Part shown: one piece after another, positions 1 through 6,473 of the stretch
Numbering within the stretch: position 1 is the stretch's first letter
How the letters are laid out: the number at the start of each line of letters is the position of its first letter
Source of the DNA: JBHHXR01 sp046757205
GTDB lineage: Bacteria > Pseudomonadota > Alphaproteobacteria > Rhodobacterales > Rhodobacteraceae
Assembly (NCBI GenBank): GCA_046757205.1
Contig: JBHHXR010000199.1
Span: 1-6,519 of the forward strand
DNA length: 6,519 nt
Direction: 5' to 3'
Program-made: the position numbers and the translations under genes
Notes under the pieces: generated by a model
What the model saw: the letters and a program-made list of their open reading frames with translations, nothing else
Databases searched by the model: none
What the model was told of the DNA's origin: nothing

Positions 1-26
1 CGGCACTTAGTCGGAGGTACACTCAC
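1..26 (+). other. Upstream edge / short leader of hydA
   Basis: Only 26 bases precede the first gene. A TAG at 8-10 could be the stop of a preceding + strand gene, which would fit continuation of the operon upstream, but three codons are too few to support a coding call. No promoter elements can be judged here; the transcription start is probably outside the window. Confidence 0.3.
13..17 (+). promoter_or_regulatory. Ribosome binding site of hydA
   Basis: GGAGG lies 9 bases before the ATG at 27. It is a near-perfect Shine-Dalgarno core and fixes that start codon. It is one of three strong sites in the window, the others preceding the first permease and the binding protein. Confidence 0.85.
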
Positions 27-1487
27 ATGACCAAAGTCATCAAGAACGGCACCGTCTGCACGGCGGACCGAACGTGGAAGGCCGATGTCCTGATCGAGGA
101 CGAAAAGATCAAACAGATCGGCGAGGACCTGAAGGGCGACGAGTATATCGACGCCGAAGGGGCTTACGTGATCCCCGGCGGCATCGACCCGCATACGCAC
201 CTGGAAATGCCCTTCATGGGCACCACGGCGGCGGAGACCTTCGAGTCCGGCACCTGGGCGGCGGCGGCGGGCGGCACCACCATGGTGGTGGATTTCTGCC
301 TGCCGGGGCCGGACGGCTCGATCAAGAACGCCATAAACGAGTGGCACCGCAAGTCGGCGCCGCAGATCTGCTCCGACGTCGGCTACCACATGGCGATCAC
401 CGGCTGGAACGAGAACGTCTTCGACGAGATGGCCGACGCGGTGAAGATGGGCGTCAACAGCTTCAAGCACTTCATGGCCTACAAGGGCGCGCTGATGGTC
501 GAGGACGACGAGATGTACGCCTCGTTCATGCGATGCGCGGAGCTTGGCGCGCTGCCCATGGTGCATGCCGAGAACGGCGATCTGGTCGACCTGTTGCAGA
601 AGAAATACATGGCCGAGGGCATCACCGGGCCGGAAGGACACGCGTTCTCGCGCCCACCGGAACTGGAAGGCGAGGCGGCCAACCGCGCTATCACCATTGC
701 CGACGCCGCCGGCGTGCCGCTCTACATCGTGCACGTCTCCTGCGAGCAGGCGCACGAGGCGATCCGGCGTGCCCGCCAGAAGGGCATGCGGGTCTACGGC
801 GAGCCGCTGGCGCAGTTCCTGACGCTCGACGAGAGCGAGTATTTCAACAAGGACTGGGACCACGCGGCGCGCCGGGTGATGAGCCCGCCGTTCCGCGACA
901 AGAAGCATCAGGACAGCCTGTGGGCCGGTTTGCAGGCCGGCAGCCTGCAGGTGGTGGCCACCGACCACGCCGCCTTCACCACCGAGCAGAAGCGCATGGG
1001 GCGCGACAATTTCTGCCTGATCCCGAACGGCTCCAACGGGCTGGAGGAGCGGCTGGCGGTGCTGTGGACCGAAGGCGTCGAGAAGGGCCGGCTGACGCCC
1101 AACGAATTCGTCGCCGTGACTTCGAGCAACGTCGCCAAAATCCTCAACATCTACCCCAAGAAAGGCGCGATCGTGGAAGGCGCGGATGCCGACATCACGG
1201 TCTGGGACCCGAAGATTTCCAAGACGCTGTCGGCGTCGAACCACCATTCGGTGCTGGATTACAACGTGTTCGAAGGGTTCAACGTGTCCGCTCAGGCGCG
1301 TTACACGCTCAGCCGCGGCGACGTCATCTGGGCCTGGGGCAAGAACTCGCAGCCGCAGCCCGGCCGCGGCAAGTTCGTGCCGCGCCCGGCCTTCCCCTCG
1401 GCGCACAAGGCGCTGTCGAAGTGGAAGGAACTGAACAGCCCGCGCAAGGTCGAGCGCGACCCGATGAACATCCCGGCCGGTATCTAG
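27..1487 (+). CDS. hydA: Dihydropyrimidinase / D-hydantoinase (zinc cyclic amidohydrolase)
   Basis: Cytoplasmic amidohydrolase that opens 5,6-dihydrouracil or dihydrothymine to the N-carbamoyl-beta-amino acid; relatives open 5-substituted hydantoins. The 486-residue length is normal for the family. The binuclear zinc site can be read: H56 and H58 in the PHTH motif, K147 in SFKHFMAYK (the lysine carboxylated in relatives), H180 in VHAEN, H236 in VHVSC and D313 in ATDHAAF. Their spacing matches characterised D-hydantoinases. Y152, S286 and N334 (IPNG) fall where relatives contact the substrate ring. The C-terminal DYNVFEGF and GRGKFVPR stretches are also typical. The start is set by GGAGG at 13-17. 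The stop is one base before the next gene, so the two are probably translationally coupled. Dihydropyrimidinase is favoured over hydantoinase because a pyrimidine-precursor-type importer follows in the operon, but in vivo specificity cannot be read from sequence. The name pydB is used for the same role in pyrimidine catabolism. Confidence 0.95.
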   Translation: MTKVIKNGTVCTADRTWKADVLIEDEKIKQIGEDLKGDEYIDAEGAYVIPGGIDPHTHLEMPFMGTTAAETFESGTWAAAAGGTTMVVDFCLPGPDGSIKNAINEWHRKSAPQICSDVGYHMAITGWNENVFDEMADAVKMGVNSFKHFMAYKGALMVEDDEMYASFMRCAELGALPMVHAENGDLVDLLQKKYMAEGITGPEGHAFSRPPELEGEAANRAITIADAAGVPLYIVHVSCEQAHEAIRRARQKGMRVYGEPLAQFLTLDESEYFNKDWDHAARRVMSPPFRDKKHQDSLWAGLQAGSLQVVATDHAAFTTEQKRMGRDNFCLIPNGSNGLEERLAVLWTEGVEKGRLTPNEFVAVTSSNVAKILNIYPKKGAIVEGADADITVWDPKISKTLSASNHHSVLDYNVFEGFNVSAQARYTLSRGDVIWAWGKNSQPQPGRGKFVPRPAFPSAHKALSKWKELNSPRKVERDPMNIPAGI

Positions 1488-1488
1488 C

Positions 1489-2910
1489 GTGGTATCAGGC
1501 GGATTCACCGAGGCCGATGCGGCGGCATTTGCTGCGGCCGCTGAGCACGCCCGGGCGTACCGCTCTGGCGTGGCGGCGGCGCCGGTGCGGCCCGACAGGG
1601 ACTACGTCGCGTCGCTCGCCGCGTTCGGCGAACCGCTGCCGGAAATCGGAATGCCCACCGACCGGGTGATAGCCGAACTTACCGAAAAGGCCGATCCCGG
1701 GATCATGGGTTTCGTGCATCCGAGTTTTCACGGCTGGGTCACCGGCGCCTCGCATCCGGCCGGCGTGGCGGCGGACTGGCTCGCCTCCGCCTGGGGACAG
1801 GTGACAAGCTACGCCGAGCCGTCGCCCTCGGCCTCGGCCGCGGAAGAAATCGCCGGCACCTGGCTTCTGGACATGCTTGGCCTGCCCGAGGGGTCCGGCT
1901 TTGGTCTGGCGACAGGTACCACGATGGCGAATTTCGTCGGGCTGGCGGCGGCGCGCAACGAGATGCTCGCCCGCGCCGGCTGGGATGTCGAGGAAAAGGG
2001 CCTCTTCAGCGCGCCCGAGGTACAGGTCGTCCTTGGTGGCGAGGCGCATTCCTCGGTTTACCTGACGCTGCGCCTGCTCGGCTTCGGTGCCGGCCGCGTG
2101 CACATCGCCGAAGCCGACGATCAGGGCCGGATGCGCCCCGACAGCCTGGAAAGCGCGCTGAACGGGCTGGACGGCCCGACCGTCGTCTGCCTTCAGGCGG
2201 GCAACGTGAACTCCGGGGCGTTTGACCCGTTCAACGACCTGATCCCGCTGGCGCGGAAGAAATCGGCGTGGGTCCATGTCGACGGCGCCTTCGGCCTGTG
2301 GGCGCGGGCATCGAGGGCGCTGGACGCGCTGACCGGCGGCCTCGATAACGCCGATAGCTGGGCCGCCGACGCCCACAAATGGCTGCAGGTTCCTTACGAC
2401 TGCGGCATCGCCGTGGTTCGCGACACCGCGGCGATGCAACGCGCCATGCATATCAGTGCCGCCTACCTTGCCGACAGCGCGCACCGCGACCCGAACGCAT
2501 TTGCACCGGAAATGTCGCGGCGCGCGCGCGGTCTTTCGCTCTGGGCGGTAATCAAGGCGCTGGGCCGCGCCGGCGTGGCGGAAATGATCGAGCGGCACTG
2601 CGCCGTGGCGCGCCATGTCGCCGAATGCCTGCGCGACGAGCCGGGGCTGCACGTCCTCAACGACGTGGTGCTCAACCAGGTGGTCGTCGCCTGCGGTGAC
2701 GCGGGCGACGCGCGCGCCGATGGCTGGACGCGGGAGACGCTCCGCCGGGTCCAGCAGGGCGGCCGCGCCTATCCCAGCCACGGCCGTTGGCGAGGCCGGG
2801 AAATCATACGGATTTCCGTCTGTGCCGGGCCGACCGACATGGACAGGGGCGCCGAAACGGCAGATGCTGTCGCGGCAGCGTGGCGGACAGTGAAAGAACA
2901 GGCAGCATGA
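1489..2910 (+). CDS. PLP-dependent group II decarboxylase-like protein
   Basis: Fold-type I pyridoxal-phosphate enzyme of the aromatic-amino-acid/glutamate/tyrosine decarboxylase superfamily, 473 residues, the normal length. Visible cofactor features are GTTMAN at 143-148 (phosphate-binding region), H187 in EAHSS (expected to stack on the PLP ring), D265 in HVDGAFG (pairs with the pyridine nitrogen) and K297 in DAHKW (Schiff-base lysine). Family-like LSLWAVIKALGRAG lies near residue 350, and Y326 is in the region of the mobile catalytic loop of decarboxylases. The start is GTG, one base after the hydA stop, with no convincing Shine-Dalgarno. The first in-frame ATG candidates (M55, M73) would remove the conserved N-terminal stretch with PVRP and PLPEIG, so GTG at 1489 is preferred. 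The gene overlaps the ATPase gene by 4 bases. Many close relatives carry the vague database name 'aspartate aminotransferase family protein'. Decarboxylation of an amino acid is the likeliest reaction. The substrate is unknown, and no pathway role is established by the context. Confidence 0.88.
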   Translation: MVSGGFTEADAAAFAAAAEHARAYRSGVAAAPVRPDRDYVASLAAFGEPLPEIGMPTDRVIAELTEKADPGIMGFVHPSFHGWVTGASHPAGVAADWLASAWGQVTSYAEPSPSASAAEEIAGTWLLDMLGLPEGSGFGLATGTTMANFVGLAAARNEMLARAGWDVEEKGLFSAPEVQVVLGGEAHSSVYLTLRLLGFGAGRVHIAEADDQGRMRPDSLESALNGLDGPTVVCLQAGNVNSGAFDPFNDLIPLARKKSAWVHVDGAFGLWARASRALDALTGGLDNADSWAADAHKWLQVPYDCGIAVVRDTAAMQRAMHISAAYLADSAHRDPNAFAPEMSRRARGLSLWAVIKALGRAGVAEMIERHCAVARHVAECLRDEPGLHVLNDVVLNQVVVACGDAGDARADGWTRETLRRVQQGGRAYPSHGRWRGREIIRISVCAGPTDMDRGAETADAVAAAWRTVKEQAA

Positions 2911-3695
2911 CCGGCAACGCCCATGTGATCGAGGCGAAAGACCTCGGGCTGACATTCGAGACCAGCGACGGCCCGGTCAATGCCCTGTCGGGCATCAACC
3001 TGGCCGTGGAGCGGGGCGATTTCGTGTCGTTCATCGGCCCGTCGGGCTGCGGCAAAACGACTTTTCTTCGAGCCATCGCCGATCTGGAGCGGCCGACGCA
3101 TGGCGAAATCACCGTGAACGGCGTCAGTCCCGAACAGGCGCGCAAGGCACGATCCTACGGTTACGTGTTTCAGGCCGCCGGCCTTTACCCGTGGCGCACG
3201 ATTGCCGGCAACGTCCGCCTGCCGCTGGAGATCATGGGTTATCCCAAAGCGGATCAGGACGAACGCGTGGCACGCGTTCTCGAGCTGGTCGAACTGTCGG
3301 GCTTCGAAAAGAAATTCCCCTGGCAGCTTTCCGGCGGCATGCAGCAGCGCGCCTCGATCGCGCGCGCGCTGGCCTTCGACGCCGACCTGCTGCTGATGGA
3401 CGAGCCGTTCGGCGCGCTCGACGAGATCGTCCGCGACAAGCTGAACGAGCAGTTGCTGCGGTTATGGGAGCGTACCAACAAGACCATCTGCTTCGTCACC
3501 CATTCGATACCCGAGGCGGCGTTTCTGTCGACCCGCATCGTGGTCATGTCGCCGCGGCCGGGACGCATTATCGACGTGATAGAAAGCACGCTGCCGAAGG
3601 AGCGGCCGCTGGAAATCCGCGACACGCCGGACTTCCTCGAAATCGCGGCGCGGGTCCGCGAGGGCCTGCGGTCCGGGCACAGTTACGATGACTGA
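2907..3695 (+). CDS. ABC transporter ATP-binding protein (SsuB/TauB/ThiZ type)
   Basis: Cytoplasmic ATPase of 262 residues that powers the importer formed with the next three genes. All nucleotide-binding motifs are intact: Walker A GPSGCGKTT at 44-52, Q-loop Q89, signature LSGGMQQR at 141-148, Walker B LLLMDEP at 161-167, D-loop GALD at 169-172 and the H-loop histidine H199 in VTHS. The FGALDEIVRDKLNEQLLRLW stretch and the later MSPRPGRI are typical of the nitrate/sulfonate/taurine and thiamin-precursor importer ATPases. An in-frame upstream extension to 2787 exists, but it lies wholly inside the decarboxylase gene. The ATG at 2907, overlapping the preceding stop as ATGA, gives the normal N-terminus and points to translational coupling. 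There is no strong Shine-Dalgarno of its own. Substrate specificity resides in the partners, not here. Confidence 0.95.
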   Translation: MTGNAHVIEAKDLGLTFETSDGPVNALSGINLAVERGDFVSFIGPSGCGKTTFLRAIADLERPTHGEITVNGVSPEQARKARSYGYVFQAAGLYPWRTIAGNVRLPLEIMGYPKADQDERVARVLELVELSGFEKKFPWQLSGGMQQRASIARALAFDADLLLMDEPFGALDEIVRDKLNEQLLRLWERTNKTICFVTHSIPEAAFLSTRIVVMSPRPGRIIDVIESTLPKERPLEIRDTPDFLEIAARVREGLRSGHSYDD

Positions 3696-3714
3696 AGCCG
3701 CGGCATTCCCGCAT

Positions 3715-3720
3715 GAGGGG
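3715..3720 (+). promoter_or_regulatory. Ribosome binding site of first permease
   Basis: GAGGGG ends 8 bases before the ATG at 3729, inside the 33-base gap after the ATPase stop. It supports this start over an out-of-frame ATG at 3713. Nothing else is seen in the gap: no T-run hairpin and no promoter-like boxes. Confidence 0.7.
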
Positions 3721-3728
3721 CGGCGCGG

Positions 3729-4604
3729 ATGAAACGCACGCTTTCGACCATCGGGCCGGTGGGCTTCGTCGTGCTGGTGATCGTTCTTTTCTGGTACGCG
3801 ATGGCCATCGTCCTGAACGCGCCCTGGGCCTACGATCAGGCGAAGCGGGCCAAGGTGGAACTGAATTTCCCGCAACTGGTCGAGGAAACCTGGTCGCAGG
3901 ACAAGCCGAAGCTGCCGGCGCCGCACCAGATCGTCGGGGAAATCTGGAAAACCACCGTCCAGAAGAAAGTCACCTCGAAGCGGAGCCTCGTCTACCACGG
4001 CTGGATCACGCTTTCGGCGACCATGCTGGGCTTCGTGTTCGGCACCGGCTTCGGCATCCTTTTGGCGGTCGGCATCGTCTATATCCGCGCCATGGACATG
4101 AGCGTCATGCCCTGGGTCATCGCCAGCCAGACCATCCCGATCCTCGCCATCGCGCCGATGATCGTGGTGGTGCTGAACGCGGTCGGGGTGTCGGGCCTGA
4201 TCCCGAAGGCGATCATCTCGATGTACCTGAGCTTCTTCCCGGTGGTTGTCGGCATGGTCAAAGGTCTGCGCAGCCCCGATGCCATGCAGCTCGACCTGAT
4301 GCGCACCTATAGCGCCAGCCCGGCGCAAACGTTCTGGAAGCTGCGCTGGCCTTCGTCGATGCCGTACCTGTTCACCTCGCTGAAGGTGGGTGTCGCGGCG
4401 TCGCTGGTCGGCGCCATCGTCGGCGAGCTGCCGATCAATCAGGATGGCGGGCTGGGCGCGCGGATGCTGACCGGATCATATTACGGAACGACACTGATGA
4501 TCTGGTCGGCGCTCATCACCGCCGCCGTTCTTGCCGCCTGCCTCGTCGGACTGGTTGGCACCACCCAGCGCGTGGTGATGCGGCGGATGGGATTTGTCCG
4601 ATGA
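3729..4604 (+). CDS. ABC transporter inner-membrane permease (BPD/SsuC type), subunit 1
   Basis: Inner-membrane channel subunit of 291 residues. Hydrophobic segments are visible at about 9-29, 92-118, 128-152, 160-180, 216-236 and 256-278, six in all. The cytoplasmic coupling (EAA-type) loop lies around 184-210, with DAMQLDLMRTYSAS followed by KLRWPSSMPY; this contacts the ATPase. Between the first and second membrane segments is an unusually long polar stretch of about 60 residues (roughly 30-90). It contains the APHQIVGEIW region, which resembles the PPPS-I motif that precedes the core in relatives. The gene has a good ribosome binding site and ends in a 4-base ATGA overlap with the second permease, as expected for subunits made in equal amounts. 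Family membership is clear. The substrate is inferred only from operon context. Confidence 0.92.
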   Translation: MKRTLSTIGPVGFVVLVIVLFWYAMAIVLNAPWAYDQAKRAKVELNFPQLVEETWSQDKPKLPAPHQIVGEIWKTTVQKKVTSKRSLVYHGWITLSATMLGFVFGTGFGILLAVGIVYIRAMDMSVMPWVIASQTIPILAIAPMIVVVLNAVGVSGLIPKAIISMYLSFFPVVVGMVKGLRSPDAMQLDLMRTYSASPAQTFWKLRWPSSMPYLFTSLKVGVAASLVGAIVGELPINQDGGLGARMLTGSYYGTTLMIWSALITAAVLAACLVGLVGTTQRVVMRRMGFVR

Positions 4605-5449
4605 ACAGGTCGCTGGTGCTCGGGGTGCTCATTTTCTGGCTGGCCGCCTGGGCGTTCAACGTCTGGCTGTCGTGGCGCAGGCAAAGCAGGGTTGCGGCGG
4701 CCGTGGTGCCGCTCCTGTTCGGCGTTTCGCTGATCGTCCTGTGGGAGGGCCTGGTACGCGGATTCCATGTCAAGGCGGTGCTGCTGCCGCCGCCGTCGAT
4801 GATCGCGGCGGCCTTCGTCGGCAAGGCGGACGTGCTGTGGGCCGATTTCTTCCAGACTTTCGTGAAGGGCGCGCTGTCGGGCTATGTCATCGGCTGCGGC
4901 TCGGCGTTTCTGATCGCCGTCCTGATCGACCGCTCGCCGTTCCTGCAGCGCGGTCTGCTGCCGGTCGGCAATTTCGTCGCCGCGCTGCCGATCATCGGCA
5001 TGGCGCCGATCCTGGTGATGTGGTTCGGCTTCGACTGGCAGTCCAAGGCCGCCATCGTCGTCGTCATGTGCTTCTTTCCGATGCTGGTGAACACCGTCGA
5101 GGGGTTGCGGGCGTCGGACGCCATGCAGCGCGACCTGATGCGCACCTACGCGGCGAGCTACTGGCAAACGCTGTTCAAGCTGCGTCTGCCGGCGGCGGCG
5201 CCGTTCATCTTCAACGGTCTGAAAATCTGCACCACGCTGGCGCTGATCGGCGCCATTGTGGCGGAGTTCTTCGGCTCGCCCATCGTCGGCATGGGCTTTC
5301 GCATCTCCACCGAGGTCGGCCGTCTGGCGCTCGACATGGTGTGGGCGGAAATTGCGGTTGCGGCAGTTGCCGGTTCCGCGTTCTATGGTGTGGTTACGCT
5401 TCTGGAACGGGCGGCCACGTTCTGGCACCCGAGCCAGAGACAGGAATGA
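4601..5449 (+). CDS. ABC transporter inner-membrane permease (BPD/SsuC type), subunit 2
   Basis: Second channel subunit, 282 residues, paralogous to the preceding gene. Hydrophobic segments are seen at about 3-24, 33-53, 88-109, 122-142, 149-168, 207-225 and 248-268, one more than in subunit 1. A LLPPPSMI motif at 61-68 precedes the transporter core, as in SsuC/TauC-like permeases. The coupling loop at about 173-200 reads DAMQRDLMRTYAAS then KLRLPAAAP and is close to the loop of subunit 1, so the two probably form a heterodimer over the ATPase dimer. The start ATG overlaps the previous stop by 4 bases. The purine-rich GGATGGGA at 4585-4592 is at best a weak ribosome binding site, so coupling to subunit 1 is likely. 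Single-permease homodimers are common in this transporter group; two separate permease genes are a variant. Confidence 0.92.
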   Translation: MNRSLVLGVLIFWLAAWAFNVWLSWRRQSRVAAAVVPLLFGVSLIVLWEGLVRGFHVKAVLLPPPSMIAAAFVGKADVLWADFFQTFVKGALSGYVIGCGSAFLIAVLIDRSPFLQRGLLPVGNFVAALPIIGMAPILVMWFGFDWQSKAAIVVVMCFFPMLVNTVEGLRASDAMQRDLMRTYAASYWQTLFKLRLPAAAPFIFNGLKICTTLALIGAIVAEFFGSPIVGMGFRISTEVGRLALDMVWAEIAVAAVAGSAFYGVVTLLERAATFWHPSQRQE

Positions 5450-5471
5450 AACCGGGAAACCCGATTTGAAA

Positions 5472-5477
5472 GGGAGG
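5472..5477 (+). promoter_or_regulatory. Ribosome binding site of binding-protein gene
   Basis: GGGAGG lies 6 bases before the ATG at 5484 and is the strongest Shine-Dalgarno in the window. It shows that translation begins at 5484 and not at in-frame ATGs further upstream, which lie inside the second permease gene. A strong site fits the need for more binding protein than membrane subunits. Confidence 0.85.
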
Positions 5478-5483
5478 ATATCA

Positions 5484-5549
5484 ATGAAGAAACTTCTTAT
5501 AGGTGCCTTGGCGGGCGCATTTGCCCTGGCCGGAACGGTGGCGAGCGCC
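5484..5549 (+). other. Sec signal peptide of binding protein
   Basis: Residues 1-22 begin MKKLLIGALAG, with two lysines, then an alanine/leucine-rich hydrophobic core, and end in ASA before ADKV. This is a standard signal peptidase I site after A22. There is no lipobox cysteine, so the protein is probably free in the periplasm and not a lipoprotein. Confidence 0.85.
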
Positions 5550-6473
5550 GCCGACAAGGTGACGCTGCAGCTCAAGTGGGTCACCCAGGCACAGTTCGCC
5601 GGCTATTACGTGGCCAAGGACAAGGGGTTCTACGACGAAGAAGGCCTTGACGTGACCATCAAACCGGGCGGCCCGGACATCGCACCGGCACAGGTGATCG
5701 CCGGCGGCGGCGCCGACGTCATTCTCGACTGGATGCCTTCGGCGCTGGCCTCGCGCGAAAAGGGCCTGCCGCTGGTCAACATCGCCCAGCCGTTCAAGTC
5801 GTCGGGCATGATGCTGACCTGCCGCAAGGACAGCGGCATCGCCTCGCCGGCGGATTTCAAGGGCAAGACGCTGGGCGTCTGGTTCTTCGGCAACGAGTAC
5901 CCGTTCCTGAGCTGGATGAGCCAGCTCGGCATTCCGACCGACGGCTCCGAAGGCGGCGTGACGGTGCTGAAGCAGGGCTTCAATGTCGATCCGATCCTGC
6001 AGGGCCAGGCCGACTGCGTGTCGACCATGACGTACAACGAATACTGGCAGATCATCGACGCCGGCCTGACGCCGGACGACCTGGCGGTCTTCAAGTACGA
6101 GGACCAGGGCGTGGCGACGCTGGAAGATGGCATGTATGTGCTTGAGGAAAACCTCAAGGATCCGGCCTTCGTCGACAAGATGGTGCGTTTCGTCCGTGCT
6201 TCGATGAAAGGCTGGAAATGGGCGGAAGAAAACCCCGACGCCGCCGCTGAAATCGTGCTGGAAAACGACGCCACCGGCGCCCAGACCGAAAAACACCAGA
6301 AGCGGATGATGGGCGAGATCGCCAAGCTGACGGCGGGTTCCGACGGCACGCTCGACCCGGCCGATTTCGATCGCACGGTCGCGACCCTGCTTGCGGGCGG
6401 CTCCGATCCGGTGATCTCGAAGAAGCCGGAAGGCGCCTGGACCCACATGATCACCGACAAGGCGCTGAAATAG
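5484..6473 (+). CDS. Periplasmic substrate-binding protein, NMT1/THI5-like family
   Basis: Secreted solute receptor of the importer, 329 residues with signal peptide. The mature N-terminus KVTLQLKWVTQAQFAGYYVA then KGFYDEEGLDVTI and KPGGPD is characteristic of NMT1/THI5-like binding proteins such as ThiY. The next stretches, IAGGGADVILDWMPSALAS and GLPLVNIAQPF, are also typical. The cysteine-rich HCCCFC motif of the eukaryotic THI5 synthases is absent, which supports a transport role. Aromatic residues near the expected cleft (W32, F38, Y41, Y42, W81) fit stacking on a planar ring, but this is inference. Two cysteines occur in the mature protein, C113 and C178, and could form a disulfide in the periplasm. 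The start at 5484 follows from the strong ribosome binding site and an immediate signal peptide. The gene sits 34 bases after the permease and is the last of the four transporter genes. Probable ligands, from context, are a pyrimidine, dihydropyrimidine, hydantoin or hydroxymethylpyrimidine-like compound. Confidence 0.92.
   Translation: MKKLLIGALAGAFALAGTVASAADKVTLQLKWVTQAQFAGYYVAKDKGFYDEEGLDVTIKPGGPDIAPAQVIAGGGADVILDWMPSALASREKGLPLVNIAQPFKSSGMMLTCRKDSGIASPADFKGKTLGVWFFGNEYPFLSWMSQLGIPTDGSEGGVTVLKQGFNVDPILQGQADCVSTMTYNEYWQIIDAGLTPDDLAVFKYEDQGVATLEDGMYVLEENLKDPAFVDKMVRFVRASMKGWKWAEENPDAAAEIVLENDATGAQTEKHQKRMMGEIAKLTAGSDGTLDPADFDRTVATLLAGGSDPVISKKPEGAWTHMITDKALK

Noticed and set aside
28..39. 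Short dyad TGAC-N4-GTCA at the start of hydA, a possible operator
   Set aside because: It is only 4+4 bases, lies within codons, and does not match the longer RutR-type palindrome. It is easily expected by chance.
74..1669. 531-codon open frame on the + strand overlapping hydA in another frame
   Set aside because: It is arginine/glycine-rich with no domain, whereas the hydA frame carries every catalytic residue.
2519..2530. Alternating CG run, possible Z-DNA or simple repeat
   Set aside because: It is short, encodes conserved-type residues of the decarboxylase (RRARG), and fits the general GC bias.
1495..2955. 486-codon open frame on the minus strand opposite the decarboxylase gene
   Set aside because: Long antisense frames are expected in GC-rich coding DNA. 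Its translation is arginine/histidine-rich with no recognisable domain, while the + strand frame has a full set of PLP motifs.
3696..3728. Intergenic gap between ATPase and first permease as a possible regulatory site
   Set aside because: Only a ribosome binding site is seen; the 33 bases show no clear stem-loop with T-run and no promoter boxes.
4481..5584. 367-codon open frame on the minus strand opposite the permease genes
   Set aside because: Its translation is low-complexity, rich in R, H, Q and D, without domain features; it is a shadow of the permease frames.
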